A stretch of DNA of 64,000 nucleotides from Sulfitobacter sp. W027. Its GTDB lineage: Bacteria; Pseudomonadota; Alphaproteobacteria; Rhodobacterales; Rhodobacteraceae. Position 1 is the first letter of the stretch. Each line of letters opens with the position of its first letter. Under the pieces are notes generated by a model. It worked only from the letters and a program-made list of their open reading frames with translations. It was not told the origin of the DNA and made no database searches. The DNA is taken from positions 2,233,501-2,297,500 of the forward strand of contig NZ_CP083564.1 in NCBI RefSeq assembly GCF_025143985.1, given 5' to 3'. Positions 17,054 through 25,182 of this stretch are shown here, one piece after another. The position numbers and the translations under genes are program-made.

Positions 17054-17556
17054 GTGGAGTTGCGTTCGGCCAGTTTGGCGCGAATGATCTCGGCAATCAG
17101 CTTGGTCTCATTGGCCGGGGTCATGCCGCCCACACCGATACGGCGACCAAGGCTCCACCACAGGCCCAAGCGCCAGCCGCGTGGCACGCGGCGGTTGGTC
17201 TTGAGCAGAAAACCGTTTGAGGGTTTGACCGCGAACGCCCCCTGATCAATACGCTCGATCTCGTCCATGCGGACGATCACCCGGCCATCGGCATCGCGCA
17301 GCGCCTCATCGGTGAGCTGCACGGCGCTGGCTGTTGAGCGGCGCATCACCTCGGCAATGGCAATGAACCCAAGCCCCACAAGCGCCAGCGCGATCTGCCA
17401 CCCCGGATCCGGCGAGCGGTTGAAGGCAGAATAGAGCAACATTCCACCCAGCCCCGCCAGCGACAAAAGCCCGATCCCGCGCCGTGCCGGGGAAGCCTTG
17501 GCCGTGGCCAGGACGTTGCCAGTGCCTGTATGCATCATCTGGGAAGTATTGGTCAT
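17050..17556 (-). CDS. Hypothetical membrane protein with two TM helices
   Basis: A 168-residue protein with two predicted membrane helices (GIGLLSLAGLGGMLLYSAF, GWQIALALVGLGFIAIAEVM) and a C-terminal soluble part (VQLTDEALRDADGRVIVRMDEIERIDQG) that resembles small PH-like or YdbS-like domains; that resemblance is tentative. The frame is open far upstream, but that part lies inside the CpxP-like gene on the same strand, so the ATG at 17556 (MTNTSQMM) is the sensible start. It may be the last member of the sigma-factor operon, 124 bp downstream of the CpxP-like gene. Confidence 0.75.
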   Translation of the reverse strand: MTNTSQMMHTGTGNVLATAKASPARRGIGLLSLAGLGGMLLYSAFNRSPDPGWQIALALVGLGFIAIAEVMRRSTASAVQLTDEALRDADGRVIVRMDEIERIDQGAFAVKPSNGFLLKTNRRVPRGWRLGLWWSLGRRIGVGGMTPANETKLIAEIIRAKLAERNST

Positions 17557-17680
17557 CAGGCTGGGCTTTCTGGGGGGCAAAGGGGCCGTGATCCTGCCGC
17601 GCCTGCCGATTTCACTCGCCCTCGGCCTAGCTCGCTGTTGGGCAAAGGGCAAGACCGGGCACCCAAAGCACCCTACCCAA

Positions 17681-18199
17681 TCACCGCTCAGGTTTGCTCC
17701 CGCGCTTGGCCCTTTTGCGGGCGTGCCCTGCCTCCAATCGCTCCTGCAACTTATCGGCATAGGCCTTGCGCGCGGCAGCATCCATGGCGCTGACCTCGGC
17801 CAACCAAGCGCCATGGGCCACGCTTTGAACACCGGCTGCCGCCACGCCTTGGGCGGCAAGAACCGCAGCGGCCACATCCGGCTCAAACGGGTCGGCCCGC
17901 AGCGCGCTGAGCATCTCGTCATAGAGTGCGCGGCGTGCGCTTCGATCAAGATGATGCGCCTTGCTGCTTGCGCGCATCTTCTCATGCAGATCGCGCCGGG
18001 CCTCGGGCGGCAATGCTTGGACATAGGGCGAGGCATAGCTGCGCACCCCCGGCAGATCGCCATCGCTGCGCGGCCCCGGCCCACCGTGTCGCCACATCGC
18101 GCCGCCAAGCGCGCCGAGGATCATCACGTTCAGGGCCAGGGATAAGCCAAGCGCCAATCGCATGAGGTGCCTGCGGCGTGGTGTCGGAACCTGTGTCAT
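17681..18199 (-). CDS. CpxP-like periplasmic metal-sensor type protein
   Basis: A 172-residue protein with one N-terminal membrane anchor or uncleaved signal (LALGLSLALNVMILGALGGAMW, about residues 15-36) and a helical, charged periplasmic domain (LPPEARRDLHEKMRASSKAHHLDRSARRALYDEMLSALRADPF) of the periplasmic heavy-metal sensor / CpxP type. The C-terminus is Lys/Arg-rich. The start at 18199 has a GGAGG site located inside the end of the preceding gene, one base away, so the two are coupled. Role in envelope stress sensing is inferred from family and from the adjacent ECF sigma factor. Confidence 0.78.
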   Translation of the reverse strand: MTQVPTPRRRHLMRLALGLSLALNVMILGALGGAMWRHGGPGPRSDGDLPGVRSYASPYVQALPPEARRDLHEKMRASSKAHHLDRSARRALYDEMLSALRADPFEPDVAAAVLAAQGVAAAGVQSVAHGAWLAEVSAMDAAARKAYADKLQERLEAGHARKRAKRGSKPER

Positions 18200-18200
18200 C

Positions 18201-18575
18201 TCAACTTTCCTCCATGTCCCAGCCATATCCGCCAAGTTCGACCGCCGTATCAAGCTCAGCCCTGTCCAAAGCCTCGGTCTCCCATGTGCCAGTCACGAAT
18301 TGCCCGGCCAAATCCGGCATGCCCTCGGGGGGGGCAACACCAACCCAGATGCCCACCGCCGCGGCGGTGGCAAGACCGCTCAGCCCTGCCGCACCGCCCA
18401 AGATCTGCCAAAGCGCTTGGTACCACGGCTGGCGCGACGCCTTGGGCATATGCGCTTCGGCATCGGCCAGGACCCGTGCCTGCAGATCGCCAGAGACCTG
18501 CGGCGGATTGGCCCGTGCCGCGGCAAAGAAATTTTCCAATGCCCCATCACTCAATGCGTCGTCAAAGTCATTCAT
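18201..18575 (-). CDS. Putative anti-sigma factor, single-pass membrane protein
   Basis: A 124-residue protein with an N-terminal cytosolic helical part (DGALENFFAAARANPPQVSGDLQARVLADAEAH), one membrane helix near residues 65-85 (AAGLSGLATAAAVGIWVGV) and a short acidic periplasmic tail. It begins inside the last codons of the ECF sigma gene (8-bp overlap), the usual position for an anti-sigma. It lacks the HxxxCxxC zinc motif of ZAS anti-sigma factors, so the role rests on position and topology. Homologues are, as I recall, often left unnamed or misnamed. Confidence 0.65.
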   Translation of the reverse strand: MNDFDDALSDGALENFFAAARANPPQVSGDLQARVLADAEAHMPKASRQPWYQALWQILGGAAGLSGLATAAAVGIWVGVAPPEGMPDLAGQFVTGTWETEALDRAELDTAVELGGYGWDMEES

Positions 18576-19164
18576 TTTCAAACCCCAATGCGTCCCGTTG
18601 CGCAGACAGATGCGCGGCCAACGCCCGTTTACCCCGTGCGGTCAGGCTCTCCACCGCTTCCACCCCAATGCCCAAGACTTCGGCAATCTCGGGGTTTGCC
18701 ATACCGTCAATATGCCGCAGCACCACCGCCTGACGCTGCCGGTCGGGCAGGCTGGCAAGCGCCTGTTGCAGCGCGTCCACACGGGCCGTCTGCTGCATCC
18801 TCTGTGCCGCGCCGGGTGTCGGATCGGCGGGTTCGGCCACGTCATCAAGACCCGTCGCCCCCGCACCGCGACGCCGCAGGCGGTCGGTGCAGAGGTTGGC
18901 CACAACTCGGTAGACCCATGTCGTAACCTTGGCCTCTCCTGTGCGCCACTTTGGCGCTTGGCGCCACAGACGCAACATCGCCTCTTGGGCCACATCCTCT
19001 GCCTCGGCACGGTCGCCCAGCACCCGCAGCGCGTGGCCGTGAATGCGCGGCACCAGCCGGGCGGTCAACAGCCGCGCCGCTGCCGCATCGCCACTGGCGT
19101 AGCGCTGCAACAACTCGGCATCCGCATCCTGCTGCTCGTCGGACAAATCCTGCATCCCGTCCAT
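18568..19164 (-). CDS. ECF-family RNA polymerase sigma factor
   Basis: A 198-residue alternative sigma factor. Region 2 (DRAEAEDVAQEAMLRLWRQAPKW...TWVYRVVANLCTDRLRRR) is at about residues 50-100, a short linker follows, and region 4 has the helix-turn-helix (LPDRQRQAVVLRHIDGMANPEIAEVLGIGVEAVESLTARGKRAL) at about 140-183. There is no C-terminal extension. The start at 19164 is chosen over ATG 19155, and both have weak ribosome sites. It is flanked by a five-EF-hand protein upstream and a putative anti-sigma downstream, with which it overlaps by 8 bp. Confidence 0.93.
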   Translation of the reverse strand: MDGMQDLSDEQQDADAELLQRYASGDAAAARLLTARLVPRIHGHALRVLGDRAEAEDVAQEAMLRLWRQAPKWRTGEAKVTTWVYRVVANLCTDRLRRRGAGATGLDDVAEPADPTPGAAQRMQQTARVDALQQALASLPDRQRQAVVLRHIDGMANPEIAEVLGIGVEAVESLTARGKRALAAHLSAQRDALGFENE

Positions 19165-19210
19165 CGCTAAGGCCCGGGCGCGCCATGATCAAGCGCGCCC
19201 GGCGCATCAC

Positions 19211-19813
19211 TTAGTCGCGCTGCGGCTTGTCATGGTCCATCTTGTGGCCCTTGCCGTGCCGCTTGCCATGCATTTTCTTGGCCGCTTCGAACTCTTCGGC
19301 GCTGATGCTGCCGTTCTCGTCCTTGTCCAGACGCTCGAACATCTTGGCGGGGTCGTGGCGCTGCGTCATTTCTTCCATCGACAGCTTGCCGTCGTCATTG
19401 GCGTCCATACGCTCAATCATGCGCTCGCCGCCTTTGTCACCGCGCTTGCCATGCTTTTTGCCGTCGCGTTTGTCGCCGCGCTTGTCACCCATGGCTTCCA
19501 ACTCAGAGGCGTCGAGGCTGCCGTTGCCGTCAGTGTCGAACCGCTCCAGCATCTTGGCCGAACGCTCGGCCCGGCGCGCATCGCCTGCGGCTTTCAGTTC
19601 TTCGCCAGTCACGAAACCGTCGCCATCGGCGTCAACCTTGGCAAAACGCGCCTCGGCATGGGCCTGAAACTCTGCCTGTGTGATCTCACCGTTGCCATCA
19701 GCGTCAAGCTGCTGGAACCGGTCTTGCCCGCTTTGCTGCGCGGTGGCGGCGACGGCACCGATGGCCAGCAATCCGCTGAGGGCTGCGATCTTCATGTTTG
19801 TGCGAATGGTCAT
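19211..19813 (-). CDS. Secreted EF-hand calcium-binding protein
   Basis: A 200-residue periplasmic or secreted protein. A signal peptide at residues 1-26 (MKIAALSGLLAIGAVAATAQ core) is followed by five canonical 12-residue EF loops at about 37-48, 61-72, 93-104, 137-148 and 163-174, each with Asp at position 1, Gly at 6 and Glu at 12. A Lys/His/Gly-rich segment at 110-130 and a His/Lys-rich tail (MHGKRHGKGHKMDH) could bind other metals. It has a GAGGAG site before ATG 19813. It lies 46 bp upstream of the ECF sigma gene, likely in one operon. Confidence 0.9.
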   Translation of the reverse strand: MTIRTNMKIAALSGLLAIGAVAATAQQSGQDRFQQLDADGNGEITQAEFQAHAEARFAKVDADGDGFVTGEELKAAGDARRAERSAKMLERFDTDGNGSLDASELEAMGDKRGDKRDGKKHGKRGDKGGERMIERMDANDDGKLSMEEMTQRHDPAKMFERLDKDENGSISAEEFEAAKKMHGKRHGKGHKMDHDKPQRD

Positions 19814-20031
19814 CTTGATACTCCTCGTTTTTTAAAGACCGTCTCACGCTTTTGCGCCGCGATCACAGGGTCAAACGGCTGGCGCCAGAACTTCCGTCGC
19901 AGGTTTTCGAACTTTTTCTTAAAAAGGCACCACAGCCCCAGCCTGCGCGACATGGCGCCGCAACGGCAGCCTCGGGGCTTTTCATTTCATGCCTCAGGTT
20001 GCATCTATCTCCCAACCAAAGGATCGCTTCC

Positions 20032-20448
20032 ATGTCACAGACACAGCAACTCTCTCCCGATGCCGTAGAGACTCAAGACGGCGAAGAGCGGCCCCGCCTG
20101 CCCGCCATGCTGCGCGGCTGGCGTGGCAAATGCCCCTCTTGCGGGGGCGGGCAGTTGTTGCACGGCTATCTTAAGGTGAATGACGATTGCGCCGTCTGCC
20201 GCCAAGAGTTCCACCACCACCGCGCCGATGACGGCCCGGCCTATCTGACCATTCTGCTCGTCGGTCACCTGCTGGCACCGGGGCTGCACATCGCCTTCGT
20301 CGTTTGGCGGCCCGAGCCTTTGACGCTGTTCACCATTTTTGCGGTTGGCTGCACGGCGCTGTCGCTCTACCTTCTGCCCAGACTGAAGGGGGCCATGATC
20401 GGCTTTCAATGGGCCAAAAGGATGGGCGGCTTCGGCGGCACCACCTAA
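20032..20448 (+). CDS. DUF983 family membrane protein
   Basis: A 138-residue protein. CPSCGGGQLLHGYL and CAVC form a two-CxxC zinc-ribbon-like element at about residues 33-58, followed by the DUF983 signature (DDGPAYLTILLVGHLLAP) and two membrane helices. The start at 20032 has an AAAGGA site; open frame further upstream was not used. The function of DUF983 proteins is unknown. It is followed 42 bp later by the NUDIX gene in the same direction. Confidence 0.9.
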   Translation: MSQTQQLSPDAVETQDGEERPRLPAMLRGWRGKCPSCGGGQLLHGYLKVNDDCAVCRQEFHHHRADDGPAYLTILLVGHLLAPGLHIAFVVWRPEPLTLFTIFAVGCTALSLYLLPRLKGAMIGFQWAKRMGGFGGTT

Positions 20449-20489
20449 AGCCGCCCGCCCTTCGGCCCAAACCGCCGGAGCATCGCCGC

Positions 20490-21185
20490 ATGACAATCGA
20501 CAAGACCAAAATCCGCAACGCAGCCACGGTGATCGTGCTGCGTGATCGTCATGTGACCCCGCATATCCTGATGGGGCAGCGGGGGGCCAAAGCAGCGTTC
20601 ATGCCCAATAAATTCGTCTTTCCCGGCGGGGCGGTGGACGCAGCCGATGCGCGCGTGCCACTAGCCGCCCCGGTGAACGCACTCTGCAATGGCAGGCTTT
20701 GCGATGACACCGAACCGTCCTTGGCCCATGCCATCGCCGTCGCGGCCATCCGTGAATTGTGGGAGGAAACCGGGCTGGTGCTGGGCCGCAGGGGGACGTG
20801 GGAGGGCGACGTGCCCGCCGATTGGAAAACCTTCGCTGCCACCGGCCATCTGCCTGACGCCTCCGCCCTGCAATTCGTGTTTCGGGCGCTGACACCTCCG
20901 GGCCGGCCGCGCCGTTTCGATGCGCGGTTTTTCCTTGTGGATGCCGATGACATCGCCAGCGACCCAGATGATTTCGACGCCGCCTGTGATGAGCTTTCGC
21001 ATCTGCAATGGGTGCCGCTCAGCCGGGCGCGGTCGTTTGACATGCCCTTCATCACCGAGGTCGTGTTGGCCGAAGTCGCCGCCCGCGCGCGTGACACAAA
21101 CCCGCCCGCCTCGGTGCCGTTTTTCAAGAACAACGACGAAGAAAGCCTGTTTCTGCGCCTGCATGGCCGCCCGATGCCGGGTTAA
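20490..21185 (+). CDS. NUDIX hydrolase
   Basis: A 231-residue pyrophosphohydrolase-like protein. The Nudix box is present in a split form: FPGGAVDAAD at about residue 48, then a 20-30 residue insert and AAIRELWEETGLVL near residue 90. The insert and the large C-terminal portion resemble the RNU1/NUDT19-like group that acts on CoA or related compounds, but the substrate is not proven. The ATG at 20490 follows GGAG. Its stop overlaps the convergent EamA transporter by 4 bp. Confidence 0.88.
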   Translation: MTIDKTKIRNAATVIVLRDRHVTPHILMGQRGAKAAFMPNKFVFPGGAVDAADARVPLAAPVNALCNGRLCDDTEPSLAHAIAVAAIRELWEETGLVLGRRGTWEGDVPADWKTFAATGHLPDASALQFVFRALTPPGRPRRFDARFFLVDADDIASDPDDFDAACDELSHLQWVPLSRARSFDMPFITEVVLAEVAARARDTNPPASVPFFKNNDEESLFLRLHGRPMPG

Positions 21186-22102
21186 GTCACCAGCACCAGC
21201 ATCAAGATAGAGACCGCGAGCACAGCCATCCCCGTCCATTCGCGCCCCGAAATCCTTTCGCGGAAAAACAGGGTTGAGGCGGCGATGCTCAGCATCAACT
21301 CCACCTGCCCTAAAGCCTTCACATAGGCCGCGTTTTGCAGGGTGAAGGCGATGAACCAGCACAGCGATCCGCCCAATGACGTCAGCCCGATCCACACGGC
21401 CACGCGGCGCGCGGCCCAGACCCTGCGCATCTGCCCCGGTTCGCGCAGGCGCAGCCAAACGGCCATGATCAGCGTCTGCATCAGCACCACCGCCGCCAGC
21501 GTCACGCCCGCACGCAGCAGCGGATCGTCTGAAACCACGGCCAATGACGCGCCCCGATAGCACACCGCCGAAATTGCGAAGAGAAACCCCGAAGCGATCC
21601 CCAACCCGGCCGCACGGTTGCGCAGATCGGCAAGGCGCAGCCCCTTGGCCTCAGCCCCGCCGGATAGAAGCAACAGGCCAACAACCCCAAGTGCAATGGC
21701 CGCGAACCCCGCGCCAGAGACACCTTCGCCCAACACGATCCAGCCCATCAGCACAGTCTGGATCACCTCGGTTTTCTTAAAGGTGATGCCCACGGCAAAG
21801 TTGCGTTGCTTGAACAAAAGCACCACGCAGACCGTCGCCATAATCTGCGCCGTGCCGCCCATCAATCCATAAAGCCAGAACCCCGGACCAAGCGTGGGCA
21901 CCCCCTGCCCGCTAAGCCCCAGATAAAGCGGCAGCAGCACGGCCACGAATGGCGCGGAATACAGGAAGCGCGAGAAGGTCGCCCCGCCCGCCGACAGGGT
22001 ATCGGTCGCCAGATGCTTTTGCAGCATGAAGCGCCCGGTCTGAAAAACGGCGGCAGCAAGGGTGACGAGGATCCACAGATCGGGGGCGAAAATACTGTCC
22101 AT
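21182..22102 (-). CDS. EamA/DMT family transporter
   Basis: A 306-residue inner-membrane protein with about ten hydrophobic helices, arranged as two five-helix repeats typical of the drug/metabolite transporter superfamily. Family-like positions include the end of the first repeat (VLMGWIVLGEGVSGAGFAAIALGVVGLLLL) and of the second (SIAASTLFFRERISGREWTGMAVLAVSILML). The substrate is unknown. It lies 42 bp downstream of the lipocalin gene in the same orientation and may be cotranscribed with it. Confidence 0.9.
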   Translation of the reverse strand: MDSIFAPDLWILVTLAAAVFQTGRFMLQKHLATDTLSAGGATFSRFLYSAPFVAVLLPLYLGLSGQGVPTLGPGFWLYGLMGGTAQIMATVCVVLLFKQRNFAVGITFKKTEVIQTVLMGWIVLGEGVSGAGFAAIALGVVGLLLLSGGAEAKGLRLADLRNRAAGLGIASGFLFAISAVCYRGASLAVVSDDPLLRAGVTLAAVVLMQTLIMAVWLRLREPGQMRRVWAARRVAVWIGLTSLGGSLCWFIAFTLQNAAYVKALGQVELMLSIAASTLFFRERISGREWTGMAVLAVSILMLVLVT

Positions 22103-22143
22103 AAAAGCCTATAGGCCGAAGCCGGGCGGCAGTGCCAGCGCGG

Positions 22144-22689
22144 TCAGCGTCTCATTTGTAAGGCGCTGAGGTCATATCCGTTGAAATCCAGTATCTCTTG
22201 TGCCGCAGTGATCCGGTCTTCGCCCCCCGTCGCTTGACGGTCAAGGATCCAGCCATAGCCCCCCTCGGGGCTGCCGACAACGGCGGTGCGGAAGCCTTCA
22301 TCGACCCAAAGCACCCAGAAGGCGCGCTCGGCCCCACCCACGGCGGCGCGCATGGTATAGCGCCCCGGCCCCTCTTCGCTCAGCGCCCAGAGGTCGCGCC
22401 GGTCGGTGCAAACCCCGGCGGCATCGCACGCCTCTCGGGTTTCGATCAATGTCGGCCCCTGCGGCGCGAAAGTCACTGCGAGCAGATTGGCGTCCCCCGG
22501 AAAGGCCGCACGGATCTGCCAATCGCCGCCGAACCGCGCCGCGTCAAAGCGGCTGGTGGCCCCGATCAGCGCTTCGGCATTGCGAAAACCGGTCTGCACG
22601 GGGGGCGGTTCGCTGCGGTTGCAGGCCGCCAGAGCGCCGAGCAGTAAAAGCACAGCGGCACGACGCGCCCAAGGGATTGAACAGCCCAT
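22144..22689 (-). CDS. Lipocalin-family lipoprotein (Blc-like)
   Basis: A 181-residue lipoprotein. The signal peptide ends in a lipobox LAAC with the lipidated Cys at about residue 23. The mature domain has the lipocalin GDWQIRA motif (GxW) at about residue 54 and the typical C-terminal EGGYGWILDRQ strand. Blc-type lipocalins bind hydrophobic ligands or lysophospholipids at the outer membrane. The ATG at 22689 overlaps the aldo/keto reductase stop by one base; a TTG one codon upstream is possible. Confidence 0.85.
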   Translation of the reverse strand: MGCSIPWARRAAVLLLLGALAACNRSEPPPVQTGFRNAEALIGATSRFDAARFGGDWQIRAAFPGDANLLAVTFAPQGPTLIETREACDAAGVCTDRRDLWALSEEGPGRYTMRAAVGGAERAFWVLWVDEGFRTAVVGSPEGGYGWILDRQATGGEDRITAAQEILDFNGYDLSALQMRR

Positions 22690-23732
22690 CAATAAGGCAT
22701 CGGATGGGATTTATGCGCCGCATCAAGGTCGGCCATCACCTCATCGCTCAGGGTCAGGTCGGCCCCGCCAAGCGCAACATCAAGCTGCTCAAGGCTCGTC
22801 GCGCCAAAGATCACCGAGCCCATGAAGGGCCGCGTGGCACACCATGCCAGCGCCATTTGAACGGGGTCGAGGCCGTGTTTCTGGGCCACTTCAAGATAGG
22901 CCGCGACCGCCTTAAAAGCGCGCGGCGTGACGCGACCGCCCAGGTCTTCGTTCAGCGACAGACGCGATCCGGCGGGGATTTTTCCGCCCTGATATTTCCC
23001 GGTCAGCAACCCGGCGGCGAGCGGCGAAAAGGCCAGCATGTCGATCTGCTCATTCACGCAGGTCTCAGAGACATCGGTATCGGCCAAACGGCACATCAGC
23101 GAATATTCGTTCTGCACCGAGATCGGGCGCGGCCCGCCCGTGCGCTCGGCCACGGCGGCCCATTGGGTCAGCCCCCATGCGCTTTCGTTGCTCAGACCAA
23201 AGGCGCGGATCGTGCCACGCTCAACCTCGCGCTGCAGCGCGCCAAGGGCGTCTTCCATATGGGCGATTGTCTCGGCCCGGTTCTGACCGGACGGGTCAAA
23301 GGTCCAATTCTTGCGGAACATATAGCTGCCGCGGTTGGGCCAGTGAAATTGGTACAGGTCGATATAATCCGTCTGCAACCGCTTCAGCGACCCTTCGATG
23401 GCACCGGGGATCGTGTCGGATGAAATCGGCGCACCGTTGCGGGCATGTTGCATCCCTTCCCCGGAATGTTTGCTGGCCAAAACCACCTCGTCGCGGCGCT
23501 TGTCGCGGGCGACCCACTGGCCAATGATCTCTTCCGTCCGGCCAATCGTCTCGGCGCTGATCGGGTTCACCGGATACATCTCGGCCGTGTCGATGAAGTT
23601 GATCCCGGCGTCGAGCGCGCGGTCGATCTGCGCATGGCCTTCCTCGGCGGTGTTCTGGGTGCCCCAAGTCATGGATCCCAAACAGAAATGCGAGACGTCG
23701 ATATCGCTTGAGCCGAGCTTGTTCATCTTCAT
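22689..23732 (-). CDS. Aldo/keto reductase
   Basis: A 347-residue NADPH-dependent oxidoreductase. It follows the AKR pattern: LCLGSMTWG-like start (FCLGSMTWG), DAGINFIDTAEMYP with catalytic Asp and Tyr at about residues 45-52, the catalytic Lys in VLASKHSGE, the His in YQFHWPNRG, and the cofactor loop IFGATSLEQLD. It resembles E. coli Tas. The start at 23732 (MKMNKLG) has a GAGGA site. It is coupled to the downstream lipocalin gene and divergent from the MFS transporter across a 154-bp gap. Confidence 0.92.
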   Translation of the reverse strand: MKMNKLGSSDIDVSHFCLGSMTWGTQNTAEEGHAQIDRALDAGINFIDTAEMYPVNPISAETIGRTEEIIGQWVARDKRRDEVVLASKHSGEGMQHARNGAPISSDTIPGAIEGSLKRLQTDYIDLYQFHWPNRGSYMFRKNWTFDPSGQNRAETIAHMEDALGALQREVERGTIRAFGLSNESAWGLTQWAAVAERTGGPRPISVQNEYSLMCRLADTDVSETCVNEQIDMLAFSPLAAGLLTGKYQGGKIPAGSRLSLNEDLGGRVTPRAFKAVAAYLEVAQKHGLDPVQMALAWCATRPFMGSVIFGATSLEQLDVALGGADLTLSDEVMADLDAAHKSHPMPY

Positions 23733-23886
23733 CGTCTGGTCCTCGCTTGTGATTTGCCCGCAACCTAGCCGCCTGCCCGGCCTTCGCAAGGGCAATTGCC
23801 AAGCGCCGATCCATAGGCCCCGGCAAAAGCGTAAAATGGCTGCATTCTCCCTTCCCCTCGCCGGGCAATGGACGCAATGTGCGCCC

Positions 23887-25110
23887 ATGCGCCTGCTCAT
23901 ATCCTTCGCCGCCCTCTTCTTTTCGGTCATCCTCCTGCAACTCTCTACCGGAGGTGTAGGGCCGCTCGACGTGCTTTCAGGCCTACAGCTTGATTTCTCG
24001 CGGCAGGAAATCGGTATGCTCGGTTCGGCGCATTTTCTGGGCTTTTTCATCGGCTGCTGGTGGGCACCGCGTTTGATGGGCAGCGTCGGCCACAGCCGCG
24101 CCTTTGCCGCTTTCACCGCTGCGGGCTCCATCGGATTGATGGCGCATATGATGGTGGTGGATCCTTACGCATGGGGCCTGATGCGCGTGGCGTCGGGCAT
24201 GTGCGTCGCCGGGTGCTATACGGTGATCGAGGCATGGATGCAGGCCAAGGTCACCAATGAGACACGCGGGCGCACCATGGGGGTGTACAGGGTGGTCGAC
24301 ATGAGCGGTTCGCTCGCCGCGCAACTGATCGTCGGCGTGCTCGCCCCAGCCTCCTATGTCTCCTACAACCTGCTCGCCATCGGCTGTTGTGCTGCACTTT
24401 TCCCCCTGACGCTGACCAAGGTTCGCCCGCCTGAGACGCCCAACCAACCAAGGCTGCGCCCGCGCCTTGCTTTTGACCGCTCGCCCTTGGCGGCGGCGGG
24501 TGTCGTGGTAGCGGCGGTCTCAAGCGCTTCGTTCCGGATGGTCGGGCCGATCTACGGGCAAGAGGTGGGGCTCAGCGCCACACAGATCGCATGGTTCCTC
24601 GCCGCCTTCGTGCTGGGCGGAGCGCTCGCGCAATATCCGATGGGGATGCTGGCCGATAAATACGACCGCCGCTGGGTTCTAATCTGGCTCTCGGTTGCGG
24701 CGATGGTGGGCTGTGCTGTCACGGTGATGGGCGCGGGCTATGGCACCATGGGGATCATGCTTTCGGCAGGGCTCTTCGGGGCCACGACCTTTCCGATTTA
24801 TTCGGTATCTGCCGCCCACGCCCATGACTTCGCCAGTTCGGACGAGCGTGTCGAACTGTCTGCCGCCTTGATGTTCTTTTTCGCCGTGGGGGCCATCGGC
24901 GCGCCCTACCTTGCCTCTGTGCTGATCGAAGGCTTCGGTGCATCGGCGTTGTTCGTGATGATCGCAGCGGCGCATGGGGTTTTGGTGATCTTCGGCCTCG
25001 CCCGGATGCGCGCTCGCCCCACACGGACCGACCGCACACCCTACGTCTACGCCCCGCGCACCACCTTCCTCATCGGACGGCTCTTGGGCCGCACCCGAGA
25101 CCGCGACTAG
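23887..25110 (+). CDS. MFS transporter
   Basis: A 407-residue major facilitator with twelve hydrophobic segments. The loop 2-3 region (WAPRLMGSVGHSRAF) and the second-half equivalent (GMLADKYDRRWVL, close to the GxxxDRxGRR signature) support the family, and the length is normal. It resembles YcaD-type sugar-like permeases, but the substrate is unknown. The frame is open for about 160 codons upstream, but that part is antisense to the aldo/keto reductase, so the ATG at 23887 is used. Confidence 0.9.
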   Translation: MRLLISFAALFFSVILLQLSTGGVGPLDVLSGLQLDFSRQEIGMLGSAHFLGFFIGCWWAPRLMGSVGHSRAFAAFTAAGSIGLMAHMMVVDPYAWGLMRVASGMCVAGCYTVIEAWMQAKVTNETRGRTMGVYRVVDMSGSLAAQLIVGVLAPASYVSYNLLAIGCCAALFPLTLTKVRPPETPNQPRLRPRLAFDRSPLAAAGVVVAAVSSASFRMVGPIYGQEVGLSATQIAWFLAAFVLGGALAQYPMGMLADKYDRRWVLIWLSVAAMVGCAVTVMGAGYGTMGIMLSAGLFGATTFPIYSVSAAHAHDFASSDERVELSAALMFFFAVGAIGAPYLASVLIEGFGASALFVMIAAAHGVLVIFGLARMRARPTRTDRTPYVYAPRTTFLIGRLLGRTRDRD

Positions 25111-25112
25111 AC

Positions 25113-25177
25113 TATTCCCGTCTTTTGCTGGCAACAGCGCAGCCCTTGCGATAAGGCTGCGCCAAGCACCGGGAATA
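25113..25177 (+). promoter_or_regulatory. Nested hairpin leader upstream of metG
   Basis: In the 72-bp gap before metG, TATTCCCG (25113-25120) is complementary to CGGGAATA (25170-25177), and between them GCGCAGCC (25137-25144) pairs with GGCTGCGC (25155-25162). The outer stem covers the GGGAA that is the only plausible ribosome site for metG, 12 bases before the ATG. It could regulate metG translation or end the upstream MFS transcript. It matches no riboswitch I know. Confidence 0.45.
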
Positions 25178-25182
25178 TAGAT

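Noticed and set aside
17557..18108. N-terminal extension of the membrane protein at 17050-17556
   Set aside because: It would overlap the CpxP-like gene on the same strand in another frame, lacks a ribosome site, and reads as low-complexity Arg/Ala-rich sequence.
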